DNA from: Thelephora terrestris | Taxonomy: Eukaryota; Basidiomycota; Agaricomycetes; Thelephorales; Thelephoraceae | Length of the DNA: 64,000 nucleotides | Direction of reading: 5' to 3' | NCBI GenBank assembly: GCA_015956445.1 | Contig: WIUZ02000016.1 | Location: 496,001-560,000 of the forward strand | Shown: piece after piece, positions 24,725 to 36,237 of the stretch | How the letters are laid out: every line of letters begins with the position of its first letter | Position numbering within the stretch: the stretch's first letter is position 1 | Translations under genes and position numbers: made by a program | The notes under the pieces: generated by a model | Told to the model about the DNA's origin: nothing | The model's database searches: none | Seen by the model: only the letters and a program-made list of their open reading frames with translations

Positions 24725-25267
24725 TGTCGAAACGCGTGGCAGCTACGAGGAAGTAGTACGGCACAAGGTCGGTGAGGGAAAACCCGAACGCTGGAGATGG
24801 GCGCCGGGGGGGCGTGTCCCATACAAGCATAGGGTTGGGCGAAGACCGTGTGATCGCTCAAGCGCTCAAATTCCTTGTGGCAGTTGGCAATCATTGCTTC
24901 TTCGCTTGATCCGTGTTCTGCTGAACCTCCGACGGATGTCCCACCTCCCTTCCTGCATCTGTCGCCGCCTTGTCTGGGAACGAGTACTAAGTCTGGAGGC
25001 CTCGTCCCTCGTTGCGTAACCTAAAGTTGCTGAGGAAGAGTCGAGGGGTGCATTCGAAATGTCTGTAACGAACTCGACGCGGAGGATCGCAGCAGGCAGA
25101 ACCTTGCTTTACTTTCTGGCTCTGGCTCCAAGCGTACGTTGTTTCTTGTCTGCTGCGAGCTCCTACGATGACCGCTGCCCGTCAAATAGTCCGACGGATC
25201 GCACCAGCGCTGCCGAGGGAGATCAAGGACGTTTTTACGATTGAAAGATCCGACCATATTCCTGACC
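24725..25267. other. Upstream region between psi-3 and copper-factor fragment
   Basis: The left 300 bp match the NLR upstream region (compare 29940-30200). The stretch 25021-25260 is not seen elsewhere in the window. It could encode a short plus-strand piece (from ATG 25166, MTAARQIVRRIAP...) ending at TAA 25257-25259, but I cannot assign it to a gene. Confidence 0.4.
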
Positions 25268-26200
25268 CCCGGTTATAAGGTCCGCTTCCGAGTTCTCTTC
25301 ATCACTCACTCATCGGACTCAAGCCTTCCAGTGGATCGTCTGTTGAATCCTTGCAGGTGCAAAAGCGTTTGGGAATGTCGATGCAATCGTTCGGCTGGCA
25401 CTTCGGATCAAGGAAGCCTTGAAACTCTCGCTCGGGTCGCTGCTTCCATTAGTATCAACCCCCCTCCTGACTCCCCAGAACCCCCCTCAGTCCGCAAGAG
25501 CTGTTGTGCCTCCAAACATCCACCTAATACCACGAAGGACACCGGACGTATAAGAGGACCAGATCTCCCTCGTTTGCTCCTTGATCCAGAACACACGTTT
25601 TCTTCACGTCGTGATGCCCCACCTCTCACAACCCCAACGTCCATCCCCTCAATCAAATCCGTCGTACTGTTGGCAGGTACAGGATGCTCTTGCGGTTTCG
25701 AATGCGCTTGCCCGGGCTGTGTAGAACACCGTGTACCTTCCTCGTCCACGGAAACACAAGAAAGTCCTAACCTCAGATCTTGTTCTGACGACTGCCCTCA
25801 CTGCGTCGACCGTTTGGGAGGTGTCGCATTGCCCGAGCCGGATTCGCTCTCGCAGCGACCGTCTATCATCGAAAGCTTCCTCAATCGTATGCCGAGTCTG
25901 CCTCAGAAGAATCGTTCTGCGCATATAGACCCGACCAACGTCACTGTCTTCCCTGCCGGTCTGTTCTCTGTCGATCTAGGTGGGCCAGGTAACGGCGAGC
26001 AACAGGAGAAAGCCCGGTCTGCTTGGGGCCTGGTGGACATCCCGAGGCTTGAATATTGCGGAGGCGCGTGTGGGTGTCCGGATGGGAGGTGTGGATGCGG
26101 GAATTCTTGCGCCGGATGTTGCGTGGAAGGAGATGACCCTTCCGATCCCCCTGGTGGTTCTAATGTGTTAGCTGAACCAATGAGTCGTGCGAATACGTGA
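25268..26200 (+). pseudogene. Copper-fist factor (Cuf1-like) C-terminal fragment, copy c
   Basis: Third copy of the Cys-rich fragment, open from an ATG at 25241 (frame of 319 codons); homology to copy b begins at about 25268. It keeps CRCKSVWECRC, the full copper-sensing pattern CSCGFECACPGCVEH and the final cluster CGGACGCPDGRCGCGNSC. Compared with copy b it has small in-frame differences (for example loss of a run of Pro codons before KNRSAH). The frame has stayed open while diverging, which may hint at selection. No copper-fist DNA-binding module precedes it. It is divergent from psi-3, about 0.5 kb away. It could be a captured gene piece or a small expressed Cys-rich protein; I favour the former. 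Confidence 0.72.
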
Positions 26201-26998
26201 CCGGTTTTTTTCCCCCTTCATCTTCGTGTCTACTAGTTTTTGGGTTCTCATCTTCTATTACTCGGGTCTTAGTAGCGACGGTAGTCCTTTCTCAACCCAT
26301 TCATGTACAACAAGGGTGGAATTTAAAAATGTAACCTATCTTCGCTTCCGTGGCCGAGCGTTGGGAGGTGAGAACTCTCGTTAGGGCTGTCTTTTTATTG
26401 GGCTTCGGATTCGGTCCACCCCTAGCTCGTTTATACCTCAGTTTCGGGCGTCTTCGGGTTTTGGGCGAAAAGCTATACTTCAGGACAAAGGCCCAGAGTA
26501 AAATTCGATCGGTCGACCCTCGTTCCCGTTAACGTTGAGAACCGAATACTCAGAAGTTCTGTTGCATCGTGGTAAGAAGCTGTGTTCATCCCAGGCCTGA
26601 ACGTGCGTCCAGCAAATGGTGGTAAATGTTCCCGTGGAGTAGAACAGAGCGGACCCCCCGCCGTCAGCCTTCCGTTGAATGAACTGGGTATAGTTTACAA
26701 TCGCAAGAGAACAGAATAGATCTCATAGCGGAATGTCCACGACGCGTAACAAAGGTATCCTAGTAGTACATCTGCAGAGTAAACGAGTATCCAAAAGAAA
26801 AAAGGAGGGATGTCAATAAGCCTACCGGCAGAGCGTGTGGTGAGAGGGTACATGATACATATCAACGGCGAATGATGGAGCGATAACTACAGCAATGAGC
26901 GGATACAAGTGGCCAGCTGGCACGATATAGAAGGTCGTTGGGAAAAAATAGGATGAACGAATGGCGCTCAGGGGTGAGACACCCGTTCAGATCCCCGG
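26201..26998. repeat. Spacer repeat between copper-factor fragment and NLR-3
   Basis: Closely related to 15158-15894 throughout, with the same order of the fragment 3' flank and the NLR 3' flank. No gene is supported. Confidence 0.65.
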
Positions 26999-29938
26999 TC
27001 AAAATCTTGAAAGTCTTCCAATGGGGTGCTGGGTGCTGTCCAATACGCTAAGGTGGGATGGGATTAGCAGGGGTAAGGGATGGAATCCACAAAGCTCACC
27101 ATCTGAATCTGATCCACTCGAGATAGACCAGCTTTCCATCGCTCGTTCAATCGTTTGGAAGAGTCTTTGGCAGTCCCCCACGTCCTTCGCTGCCCCAAGC
27201 CTCTCATAGATCTCCAGTGCGCGCAACGCTTCGGACCTCGCATCGTCCAGCCTGTGTTGCCGATACCAGATCTGAGCCTGCGTTTCCATCCCGCGACCCA
27301 GGTTGTATGCATTGTCAGCCGTGAGCGATTTGGCTTGTTTGATGTGGGCGTTTGCGTCGTCGAACTCCCCTTCATCGCAAAACATCGCTGCCATGTTGTC
27401 ATGAATCCAAAATAGTTCACCTTGCCAATTGAAAGGGGATGCGATCGTTAGGGCTGTCTTCAAATGGTAGATGGCCTTTACCCTCTCTCCCTTGCGACGA
27501 TATATCTGTCCAAGAAGGTGATGAGATTGGCAGAGCTGAATTTCTTGGCCTTTCTCCGGGAGAAGCTCGATCTTGCGTGACACGGTGTCTTCTGCGGCAT
27601 CGAGCCGGCTTTCAAGAAAAAACAAGTCCGCGAGGCTCTGCAAACAATTTGATTGTTCCTCCACGTCCCCGAGCTGTCCAAATATCTCCAATGCTTCCTT
27701 CGCCTGTTTTATTCCTTCCTTATACATTCCTAGACTCTGATTTGCATACGACAGACATTGTAGCGTTTCAGCAACCCCAAAGTCATTTCCCCGCTCTCGC
27801 TCAAGTGTTAAGGCACGAATAAGGAGACATTTGTGTTCAGCGTAGTTTCCCATTGCTCCGGACAACTGTGCGAGCTCGAGCAGGCATTTAGCCTTGGAGA
27901 GATGACCATCGGGAAGACCCTTGATCTTTGTCCCCAACATGGTTTGCCGTGGTTTATGCCAACAAAGATGGTGTAGGAAGTTACCGCAAGCATCCCAGAC
28001 ATTGACTACGCCCGTGTCAATAGACGTGAAAATGTCAAGCAGGTGCTCAACATTCACATCCTCTAGCACAATCCACTGCGTTTCTCCAGACAAGGATCGG
28101 CTAGGATCAGGATTGATGGACAACCGGGTGAAGTAATGGTCCTTGGTCGCACAGAGGAGCGGAGATGCTTTTGGGTCTCGGGGACGGAAGTAGTCCCGGA
28201 TCGGCGCCAGCATCGTGATGAAGCCACTGCTTCGGTGCGTCAACGAGAGAGCACAGAACTTGTCAAAGATGTTCGCTCTGCTGGGGGTGGTGGGGAAAAG
28301 CCATTCCAAGTTTTTCTCACCCACACCCTGTGGGAAGAAAGCGACCACTCCGAGAAGGTCATGGGCGTCAGGGCCAAGTTTTCGGAACGTGGGAGAGGTG
28401 AGTGATAACTCGATCGTTGCTGCTAGGCTCTCGTTGTGATCCGTCCGAAGCACCTGCGCCCGTTGTTCGTCCCACTCCTTGGCCAGTCGATCGTGATCCC
28501 AAACATTGTCGGATGCGGCGGTGGCGAGCAGCGTTATCGAGAGAGCATGAAAGTCCAGACGCTGGAGAAGGTTGTCGATTATCACAGACCGCTCGTCGTT
28601 ACCGTAGATTCCGTAGAAGATTTCGCGCGCGGCCTCCATTGATAATGTTGGGATTCGTGGGCGTTTGCAGTACCGGGGGACACTTGTCATGCGGGAAGTG
28701 ATACAGAGGCATAAGGTTTTGAATTGGCACAGTTCGTCCACCACTGCGTAAATCTCTTTGTGATTTGGTCCTTGGGGATCGAGAATCGACTCGGCGTTGT
28801 CGAGGATTATGAGCGTTTCCTTGGAAGAAAGAAACGGACGCAGGGGTACCAGATCCTCAGGGTTGTCGACCCCCGCGCCGATGACCTTGGACAGTCGAGC
28901 GAGGAAATGAGCACGCGAAGCGAGGAACTGCTCGCAGCGAATGAATCGACGGTTATCACCGAATCGTGCCTTGATGCGGTCGTCTTCGAGGATAGTGAGG
29001 GCAATCGACGTCTTCCCAATCCCCCCTGCGCCGATGAGAGCGATGGACTCGAGCTTTTCGGCATGGCCGACAACCTCCTCGATTAGCGCACCGCGTCCGA
29101 AAAAGGCCTTCGGCGCTGGAGGAGGCAACTCTCCGGGAGGGGTGCTATCAAGATATGAGACCATGAATATCGTTGTATTTGTTATCGCTGACCTGGCTTG
29201 GACCTACGTGGTGGTTAATGGTTTTGTGTAAGCGGGGAGGGGGAGGAAGTTACACTTACCGAGTGAGCACCTTCCTGGATCGCCAATACGTTCTTATAGG
29301 TACCCGCAACCATCACATGGGTATCGATCGCCAACTCGGTCTAAAAGCGAAACTATGAGTGATTGTCGAACGGGGCAAGCTGAACGCACGTTGAAGATAA
29401 GGAGAATCCTGTCCAGGTCCCTCTCCCAAGCGGCGATCTTCTCTTTATCGTGCTTCGCGTGGAAGGGATGTGAGGCTGAGCCTTGTTTACCCTGCTTGAT
29501 GATTGCCTTCTGGATCGTTGCCACAGTCCTGCGATTGGGATTTCAGGAACCGGGTCGCTAGACGTACTCGTGGCTGGTTCAACTTACGTTGTCAGTGTTT
29601 CGACCGCCCCAAGCAAGTATTCGCTGAGGTCCTCCGTTCGTCTCCCATTCAACCCCCGGTCGAGAGCTCGACATACATTGGCGCAGGAAAGCCCAAGCTT
29701 GACGTACTCTTGATCATTGGCCGCAGAGTCCTAGAAAATATGAACAAGAAGGTTATCATCGCAGAGCGGGGGAGGTTACCCTAATCGTGTCCAAAAGAAC
29801 GCCGGCTGAGCCAAAAACGGTCTTGGCTGGTCTGATGCCCGAGTCCTGCTCAGCGAGATTCAGAGCTCCGATGGATGCGGTCAGCGAGGAAAGAGCCCTA
29901 TCGCGCCCTTCCGTCAGATGTGAGGAATTTGTGGCCAT
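26999..29938 (-). CDS. NLR-3: STAND P-loop NTPase with TPR tail
   Basis: An intact five-exon gene: 29938-29780, 29730-29588, 29528-29390, 29340-29260, 29203-26999 (introns 49-59 bp), giving 908 aa. The N-terminal domain is of the MATNSSHLTEGRD type, shared with NLR-2 and psi-3. The body has FFGRGALI, Walker A GAGGIGKTS, Walker B LIILDNAE, CITSR, the winged-helix-like LLGVVAFFPQGVGEKNL segment and six or more TPR-like helical pairs. The tail ends HPIGRLSRF. The first 150 residues of the NTPase are almost the same as in NLR-1, although the N-terminal exons differ. Function is inferred from the family: nucleotide-dependent assembly after ligand recognition by the TPR tail. Confidence 0.9.
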
Positions 29939-32718
29939 TGTCGAAACGCGTGGCAGCCGCGAGGAAGTTGTACGGCGCAAAGTCGGTGAGGGAAAACCCG
30001 AACGCTGGAGATGCGCGCCGGGAGGGCGTCACGGTGTCCCATGCGAGCATAGGATTGGGTGAAAGCGGTGTGATCGCTCGAGCGCCCAAATTCACCGCAG
30101 CAGACCGTCAGCCTCATCCGTGCTCTGCTGAACCTTCGACGGATGTCCCACCTTCCTTCCTGCATCTGTTGCCGTCTCAACTGGGAACGAGTGCTGGGTC
30201 CATAGGCTCTGTCACGGTCCCTCGTCGCGTCTATCTCCGTTTACACATCCACCGGCTTCTGTTTCGTCGGCTGGATCAAGACAAGTCCCAATTTCACCGC
30301 TTCCGCCGGTCTAGGAAGTACCACATCTCAGCACACCGCCTGACTGGTACAAGGAGCTCCAGAGACCCCCTCATTTTCCCTGCTCGACGTTCAACTCATC
30401 CCCTCCCAACCAAAGCGAATCGACGCCTTTCCGCGTGACGGCTAGTCAGTTGAGGGTCACGGTCTGGAAGTGAGCTAGTTCCGACGACGCGTAAATTCAT
30501 TCGTACTGATCTGTACCCGTAGCCAAGAAGACGAGAGTGAGGGGTTGGTGAATTCGACCGGAATAGAGCTATCTACAAGCGCAGGGAATAATGAACAAGA
30601 GATTCCGTTGGATTTATGTCCTCTCTGCCGCCCATCTCAAAGATTTATGGCATCGGGCCTACAGAACCTCGCAACGCCCTAGAAGATCCGTAGACCACCG
30701 TACGATGGCTCAAAGATAATGGGCACTGCAGTGGTTCCTAACCGTACCCAAAAATCACCCCATTATTCTTGTTCCGTTGCTCGGCCTTCGTCCTGGCCCC
30801 TGGTTAACACGGAACCTCTCGAGACTACGTTCGACGCCCTTCAAGTCACAAGTGCTCCACGCATCTCTCCTTCCCCTCCCGGAGTCGGGGTCAGGGGAAA
30901 AGCCAGCTTCGCCGTATTCCACTCCTTCCCGTTCAAACTCCCAGTCGACACCGATACAGTGAGAGGAGAAATTCGGGGAAGAATTCGTTGAGGAATCCCA
31001 GTAGTGGCGTCGACCCGTGTATTCTCCATAGCTGTTTCTGTCGGACAGGACGTCGGGACGATGAGTGTGCGATGTCTCATGAGGCTGGAACCATTCTTCT
31101 GGAACGGTACCCGCTTTCACGTTGCGGCCACAGCCACGAACTATCTGAGAATCCACCGTGGCTTTGCAGGTTCAACGTCTGTCGTCATATTGTTGTTCGT
31201 CGATTCGATGATACAGAGTCAGGTTCAATGAAGATTGCGACGCGTGCCTTCCACACTTGTGAAGTTGTGGCTGAGAATTGAACCGGAACGAACTTCCAGA
31301 CCTTTGTCTGGTGGGTTGCAACAGTGACCCCTCGTATACCGCCCGACATAGTTCCAAGACTCCGCCCCCATCCCCCTTCCCCGTTCTTCTCACATAAATC
31401 ATAAACGGTGTAGGTGGCTTCACACCAATACTTGTCCTTTGGTGGGTGGATCACCTTGAATTCGCCGAACCAACAAGAAGAGTTATCTGCGTACCATATC
31501 TCTGAAGACGTCCGGGAAAGAAACGTCTATGACATGTTCTTCGGGAGAGGTGTTCATGAGAGCGACCGCGAAGGAGCTGGGGAAGATGACCATGAGGCAA
31601 CGGCCCAGCACTCGTTAGGACTTCCCTTGCCTGTTTACCAGTTCACTCCTCCACAACTGTAAGTCACCGCCTTCACCGGGGACCAGCGTCTTCATGCGAC
31701 GCCGACTCGCGACTCGGGAACGCATGTAGCATGCTAAGGACGATAGTTCTGTGCTCCTTCGCAACAATCGCAATCGTGCTGCTTCCCCTTGGCTTGAGAC
31801 TCAGCGAGCGTCTTTCCACAACGCCGTCAATTTTTTCCAGGACTCTGGGAGTTCGGAGCGGATGCTCCCCGTTACCACGCTTAAATCCCTCCCAAGACTT
31901 TGAATCTCTCATAAGAGTTGGAATCCATGGTAGCGTTGGTTCTGTGACTAGAGGATGTCATCTGCTGAGGCATTCAGGCGCAAATATGTGATCCGCTTAC
32001 TTGCCCTCGACTCGAGCAACTGACGGTAAATAATTTCGGATCAACTCTGCACATTATCGTCGAATTTTGCGGTCTGTTTGACCGTGAGATTCACCACGAA
32101 GAGTGGACAAATTTCATTGTCGATCCATGACATAGCTTGGGTGGCCAAATCTGCTGCGTGCCCCGCCCAAGCGCGGCGTAATGAGGGTCCCGTATAATTT
32201 GTAAAGTCCTGCATGCCCGCGGATAACGGGTGTGTATCTTTTGCAGTCTTCGTTCTCACGCTTTTCACTAGACCGCCGTCAGCCTTCAGTTGAAATGAAC
32301 TAGGTCTAGCTTGGGGTTGCAAGAGAGTAGAATAGAGTTGATAGCGGAACGTCTGCGACGCGTAACAAAGGTATTCTACATCTAAAGAGTAAACGAGTAT
32401 GCAAAAGAAAAAAACGAGGGATGTCAATAAGCCTACCGGCAGAACGTGTGGTGGGAGGTTACATGATACATATCAACGGCGAACAATTGAGCGATAACAC
32501 AGAACAACATACAGATACAGCGGGCCAGTTGGCACGTCTTTGGGGAAGAGAAAACGACCAATGTTGCGTTCAGAGGGAACTCCGTTCAGATCTTTAATCA
32601 GGATCTTGAGAGTTTCCCATTGGGGTGCTGGATGCCGTACTATATGCTAAGGTGGGACAGAGTCAACAGGGGTACCGGTAAGGGATGGAATCGTGGCCAG
32701 GAAGCTCACCATCTGAAT
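29939..32718. repeat. 2.8-kb spacer with decayed repeats
   Basis: Same layout as 18860-21775: NLR upstream region, a repeat at 30180-30700, a decayed coding relic at 30700-31670, spacer repeat at 31690-32300, and the NLR 3' flank. No intact gene. Confidence 0.6.
30700..31670 (-). pseudogene. Decayed multi-copy gene of unknown family, copy 2
   Basis: Relative of 19740-20700 and 39250-40200. One minus-strand frame reads through the conserved part here: IHPPKDKYW, EATYTVYD and SLGTMSGGIRGVTVATHQ. The following part (near 30755-31156) has a different open frame. Splicing could join them, but no complete product was found. Family not recognised. Confidence 0.45.
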
Positions 32719-35534
32719 TCAAATAGAGCAGCTTTCCATCGCTTGTTCAATCATTTGGAGGAGACGTTGGCAGTTCCCCATGCCCTCCACTGCCTCAAGC
32801 TTCTCAAAAATCTGGAGTGCCCCCAACGCCTCCGACCTCGCATCGTCCAGCCTGTGTTGCCGATACCAGATGTCAGCCTGTATTCCCATGCCGCAACCCA
32901 GGTCGTATGCATCGTGAGCCGCGTGCAATTTGGCTTGTTCGATGTGGGCGTTTGCGTCGTTGAACTCCCCTTCATCACAGAACATCTCTGCCATGGTGTA
33001 ATGAATCCAAGATACTTCCCCTGGCCAATTGAAAGGGGATGCGATCGTTAGGGCTGTCTTGAAATGGTAGACGGCCTTCTCCTTCTCTCCCTTGTGATGA
33101 TATATGTTGCCAAGAAGGCGATGAGATTGGCAGAGGTGAAACTCTTGGCCTTTATCCGGGAGAAGCTCGATCTTGCGTGACAGGGTGTCTTCTGCGGCAT
33201 CGAGCAGGCTATCACGAAAAAACAAGTCGGCGAGGCTCTGCAAACAATTTAATTGTTCCTCCACGTCCCCGAGCCGTTTGAATATCTCCAATGCTTCCTT
33301 CGCCTGTTGTATCCCTTCCTTATACATTCCTAGACCCTTATTTGCATACGACAGATATTGAAGTGTTTCAGCAACCCCAAAGTCATTTCCCCGCTCTCGC
33401 TCAAGGGCTAGGGCGTGGAGAAGAAGACGTTTGCATTGAGCGTTGTTTCCAATTCCTCCGGACAACTGTGCGAGCCTGAGCAGGCATTTAGCCTTGGAGG
33501 GATGACTATCTGGAAGGTCTTGAATCTTTGTCCCCAACGTGGTTTGCCGTGGTTTATGCCAATAAAGGTGGTGTAGGAAGCCACCGCAAGCATCCCAGAC
33601 ATTGACTGCGTCCGTGTCGATCGACGTGAAAACGTCGAGCAGGTGCTCAACGTTCACATCCTCGAGCACAATCCACTGTGTTTCTCCGAAGGATTGGCTA
33701 GGTTCAGGATTGACAGACAACCGAGCGAAGTAATGATCCTTGGTCGTGCAGAGGAGCGGAGATGCATTTGGATCTCGGGGACGGAAGTAGTCCCGAAGCG
33801 GCGCCAACATTGTGATGAATCCATTGCTTCGGTGCGTCAATGAGAGAGCGCAGAACTTGTCAAAGATGTTCGCTCTGCTGAAGATGGTGGGGAAAAACCA
33901 GTCGAGGTTTTTTTCACCCACACCCTGTGGAAAGAAAGCGACCACTCCGAGGAGGTCATGGGCGTCAGGGCCAAGTTTTCGGAACGTTGGAGAGGTGAGT
34001 GATAACTCGATTGTTGCTGCCAGGCTCTCGTCGTGATCCGTCCGAAGCACCTGCGCCCGTCGTTCATCCCACTCCTTTGCCAGTCGATCGTGATCCCAAA
34101 CATTGTCGGATGCGGTGGTGGCGAGTAGCGTTATCGAGAGCGCATGAAAGTCCAAGCGCTGGAGAAGGTTGTCGATTATCTCAGACTGCTCGCCGTTACC
34201 GTAGATACCGTAGAAGATTTCGCGCGCGGCCTCCATTGATAGCGTTGGGATTCGTGGGCGTTTGCAGTACCGGGGAACAGTTGTCATGCGGGAAGTGATA
34301 CAGAGGCATACGGTTTTGAACTGGCACAGTTGGTCCACCACCGCGTAAATCTCTTTGTGGTTTGGTCCTTGGGGATCGAGAATTGACTCGGCGTTGTCGA
34401 GGATTATGAGTGTCTCCTTGGACGAAAGAAAGGGACGCAGGGGTACCAAATCCTCAGGGTTGTCGACCCCCGCACCGATGACCTTGGACAGTCGGGCGAG
34501 GAAATGAACACGCGAAGCGAGGAACTGTTCGCAGCGAATGAATCGACGATTATCTCCGAATCGTGCCTTGATGCGGTCGTCTTCGAGGACAGTGAGCGCA
34601 ATCGACGTCTTCCCAATCCCCCCTGCGCCGATGAGAGCGATGGACTCGAGCTTTTCGACATGACCGACAACCTCCTCAATCAGCTCATCGCGTCCGAAAA
34701 AGGCCTTCGGCGCCGGAGGAGGCAACTCTCCGAGAGGGGTGCTATCAAGATATAAGACTATGGATCTCGTTGTATTTATTGTCACTGACCTAGCTTGGAC
34801 CTACGTGGTGGTTAGTGGTCTTGTGTAGGCGGGGAGGGGAGGAAGTTACACTTACCGAGTGAGCACCTTCTTGGATCGCCAATACATTCTTATAGGTACC
34901 CGCAACCATCACATGGGTATTTACCGCCAACTCGGTCTGGCAGCACGCTGTTAGTGGATGCCAAACGGAACTGGCCGAACGTACCTGGAACACTTGAAGG
35001 ACCTCGCCGAGCTCTTGCCTCCAGCCCGCAATCGCATCCTTCTCGTTCTTCGCGTTCAAGAGCCCTCGGACCACGCTTTTTTTGCCCATCTCTTCGACCT
35101 TCTTCTGGATCTCATCGATGGTGCTGCGATCGTGACCTTGGTAAGCGTATTGCTCGGCGTGCGTATTGATAATTCAACACTCACGTTTTCAGTTGTCCGA
35201 TGGCCTGGAGCGTGGAATCGTCGAGTTCGACTGATTTGTTCGCATTCAACCCACGGTCGAGCGCTTTACACACACGAGCGCAGTACAGCCCAAGACCGAC
35301 AAACCCTTGTTTGTTGCTGATCGTGTCCTGAATGAACGTGGATCGGAATTCTTCGTAGAACAACAGAAGGGAACGTACCCTGATCATATTCAAAAGGGCA
35401 CAAGCGGCACCCAAAGCGATTTGGGCCGGCGCGAAACCGCCAGCGTCCTTCGCAGCGGTCAGAAATTGGATGGCCATATCCAACTTTCGCAGAACGCCAT
35501 CGGACCCTTTGGATTGTTGGGATGTTGAAGCCAT
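32719..35534 (-). CDS. NLR-4: STAND P-loop NTPase with TPR tail
   Basis: An intact five-exon gene: 35534-35379, 35327-35185, 35123-34985, 34936-34856, 34800-32719 (introns 48-61 bp), giving 866 aa. The N-terminal domain is of the MASTSQQSKG type, almost the same as in the left-edge copy. The body has FFGRDELI, Walker A GAGGIGKTS, Walker B LIILDNAE, CITSR, LLGVVAFFPQGVGEKNL, then the TPR tail (ERERGNDFG, KGEKEKAVYHF). It ends early at AMESCSI, without the acidic SESDSD tail of the other copies. It is the rightmost intact member of the array; right of it only relics remain. Role as for the other copies; its ligand is unknown. Confidence 0.9.
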
Positions 35535-35769
35535 CGACGACGCTCGTGGTGGATGCAAGGAAAGCGTGACACGTAAGCGATAAGGAAGAAGCCGAACTGC
35601 AAACAGACGTGGGCGGTCGTTTTGCAAAAGCTTCCGGCGCTATCGATCACTAGGTCCACGCCGGGCAACAGCCTGATCCGTGTTCTGCTGAACCTCTGAC
35701 GGATGTCATACGTTCAGCATCCGTCATAACCGGGAATGCGCACTACGTCTGTACACCTCTTCACTCATT

Positions 35770-36237
35770 AGGGGTGTTCAAAATTGCAGCGGCTGCAGCA
35801 GTTGCATCTGCTGCAGCCGCTGACTAAGCAATCAAGTTTCCTTATTTGGTTCTCCATCTCGCTCGCTCCTCCGCATAACCTTTTGTTAGTCCCGTTAATC
35901 CGTTATACAAATTTGTATGTTCTTGTGTTATGAGAAACCAGTCTCTGACGGACTCCTTACAAATTGTTTGTGGCTCCTCTAAGAGAGAAACCAACATCTT
36001 GACAGCAATGTTGTCATCACCGGCCCAAGTATGTGTTGGCAGCACTTCCTGACCCTGCTTGAAACCATGAGTACTAGGGGCAATTTGTATGAGTAGTATG
36101 GGTTTATAAAAGTTTAGGAGCGGACCGAGGGAATGAAAGCGACTCAGGTTACCGTGCTCCGGCAATGGCTGTCCAATTATGGGAATTTGATTGCTTAGTC
36201 AGCAGCTGCTGCAGCCGCTGCAATTTTGAACACCCCT
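35770..36237. mobile_element. 468-bp TIR element with GC-rich CTGCAG ends
   Basis: Begins AGGGGTGTTCAAAATTGCAG and ends with the reverse complement CTGCAATTTTGAACACCCCT. The pairing continues to about 50 bp (GACTAAGCAATCAA), with an indel of about 15 bp inside a CTGCAGCAG-rich block. The start sequence resembles hAT-type ends, but the 8-bp flanks do not match, and only a TA could be a target duplication. A minus-strand frame of 107 codons inside (35842-36165) is unrecognised. The sequence to its left matches the NLR upstream region up to base 35769. I call it a MITE-like element. Confidence 0.75.
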
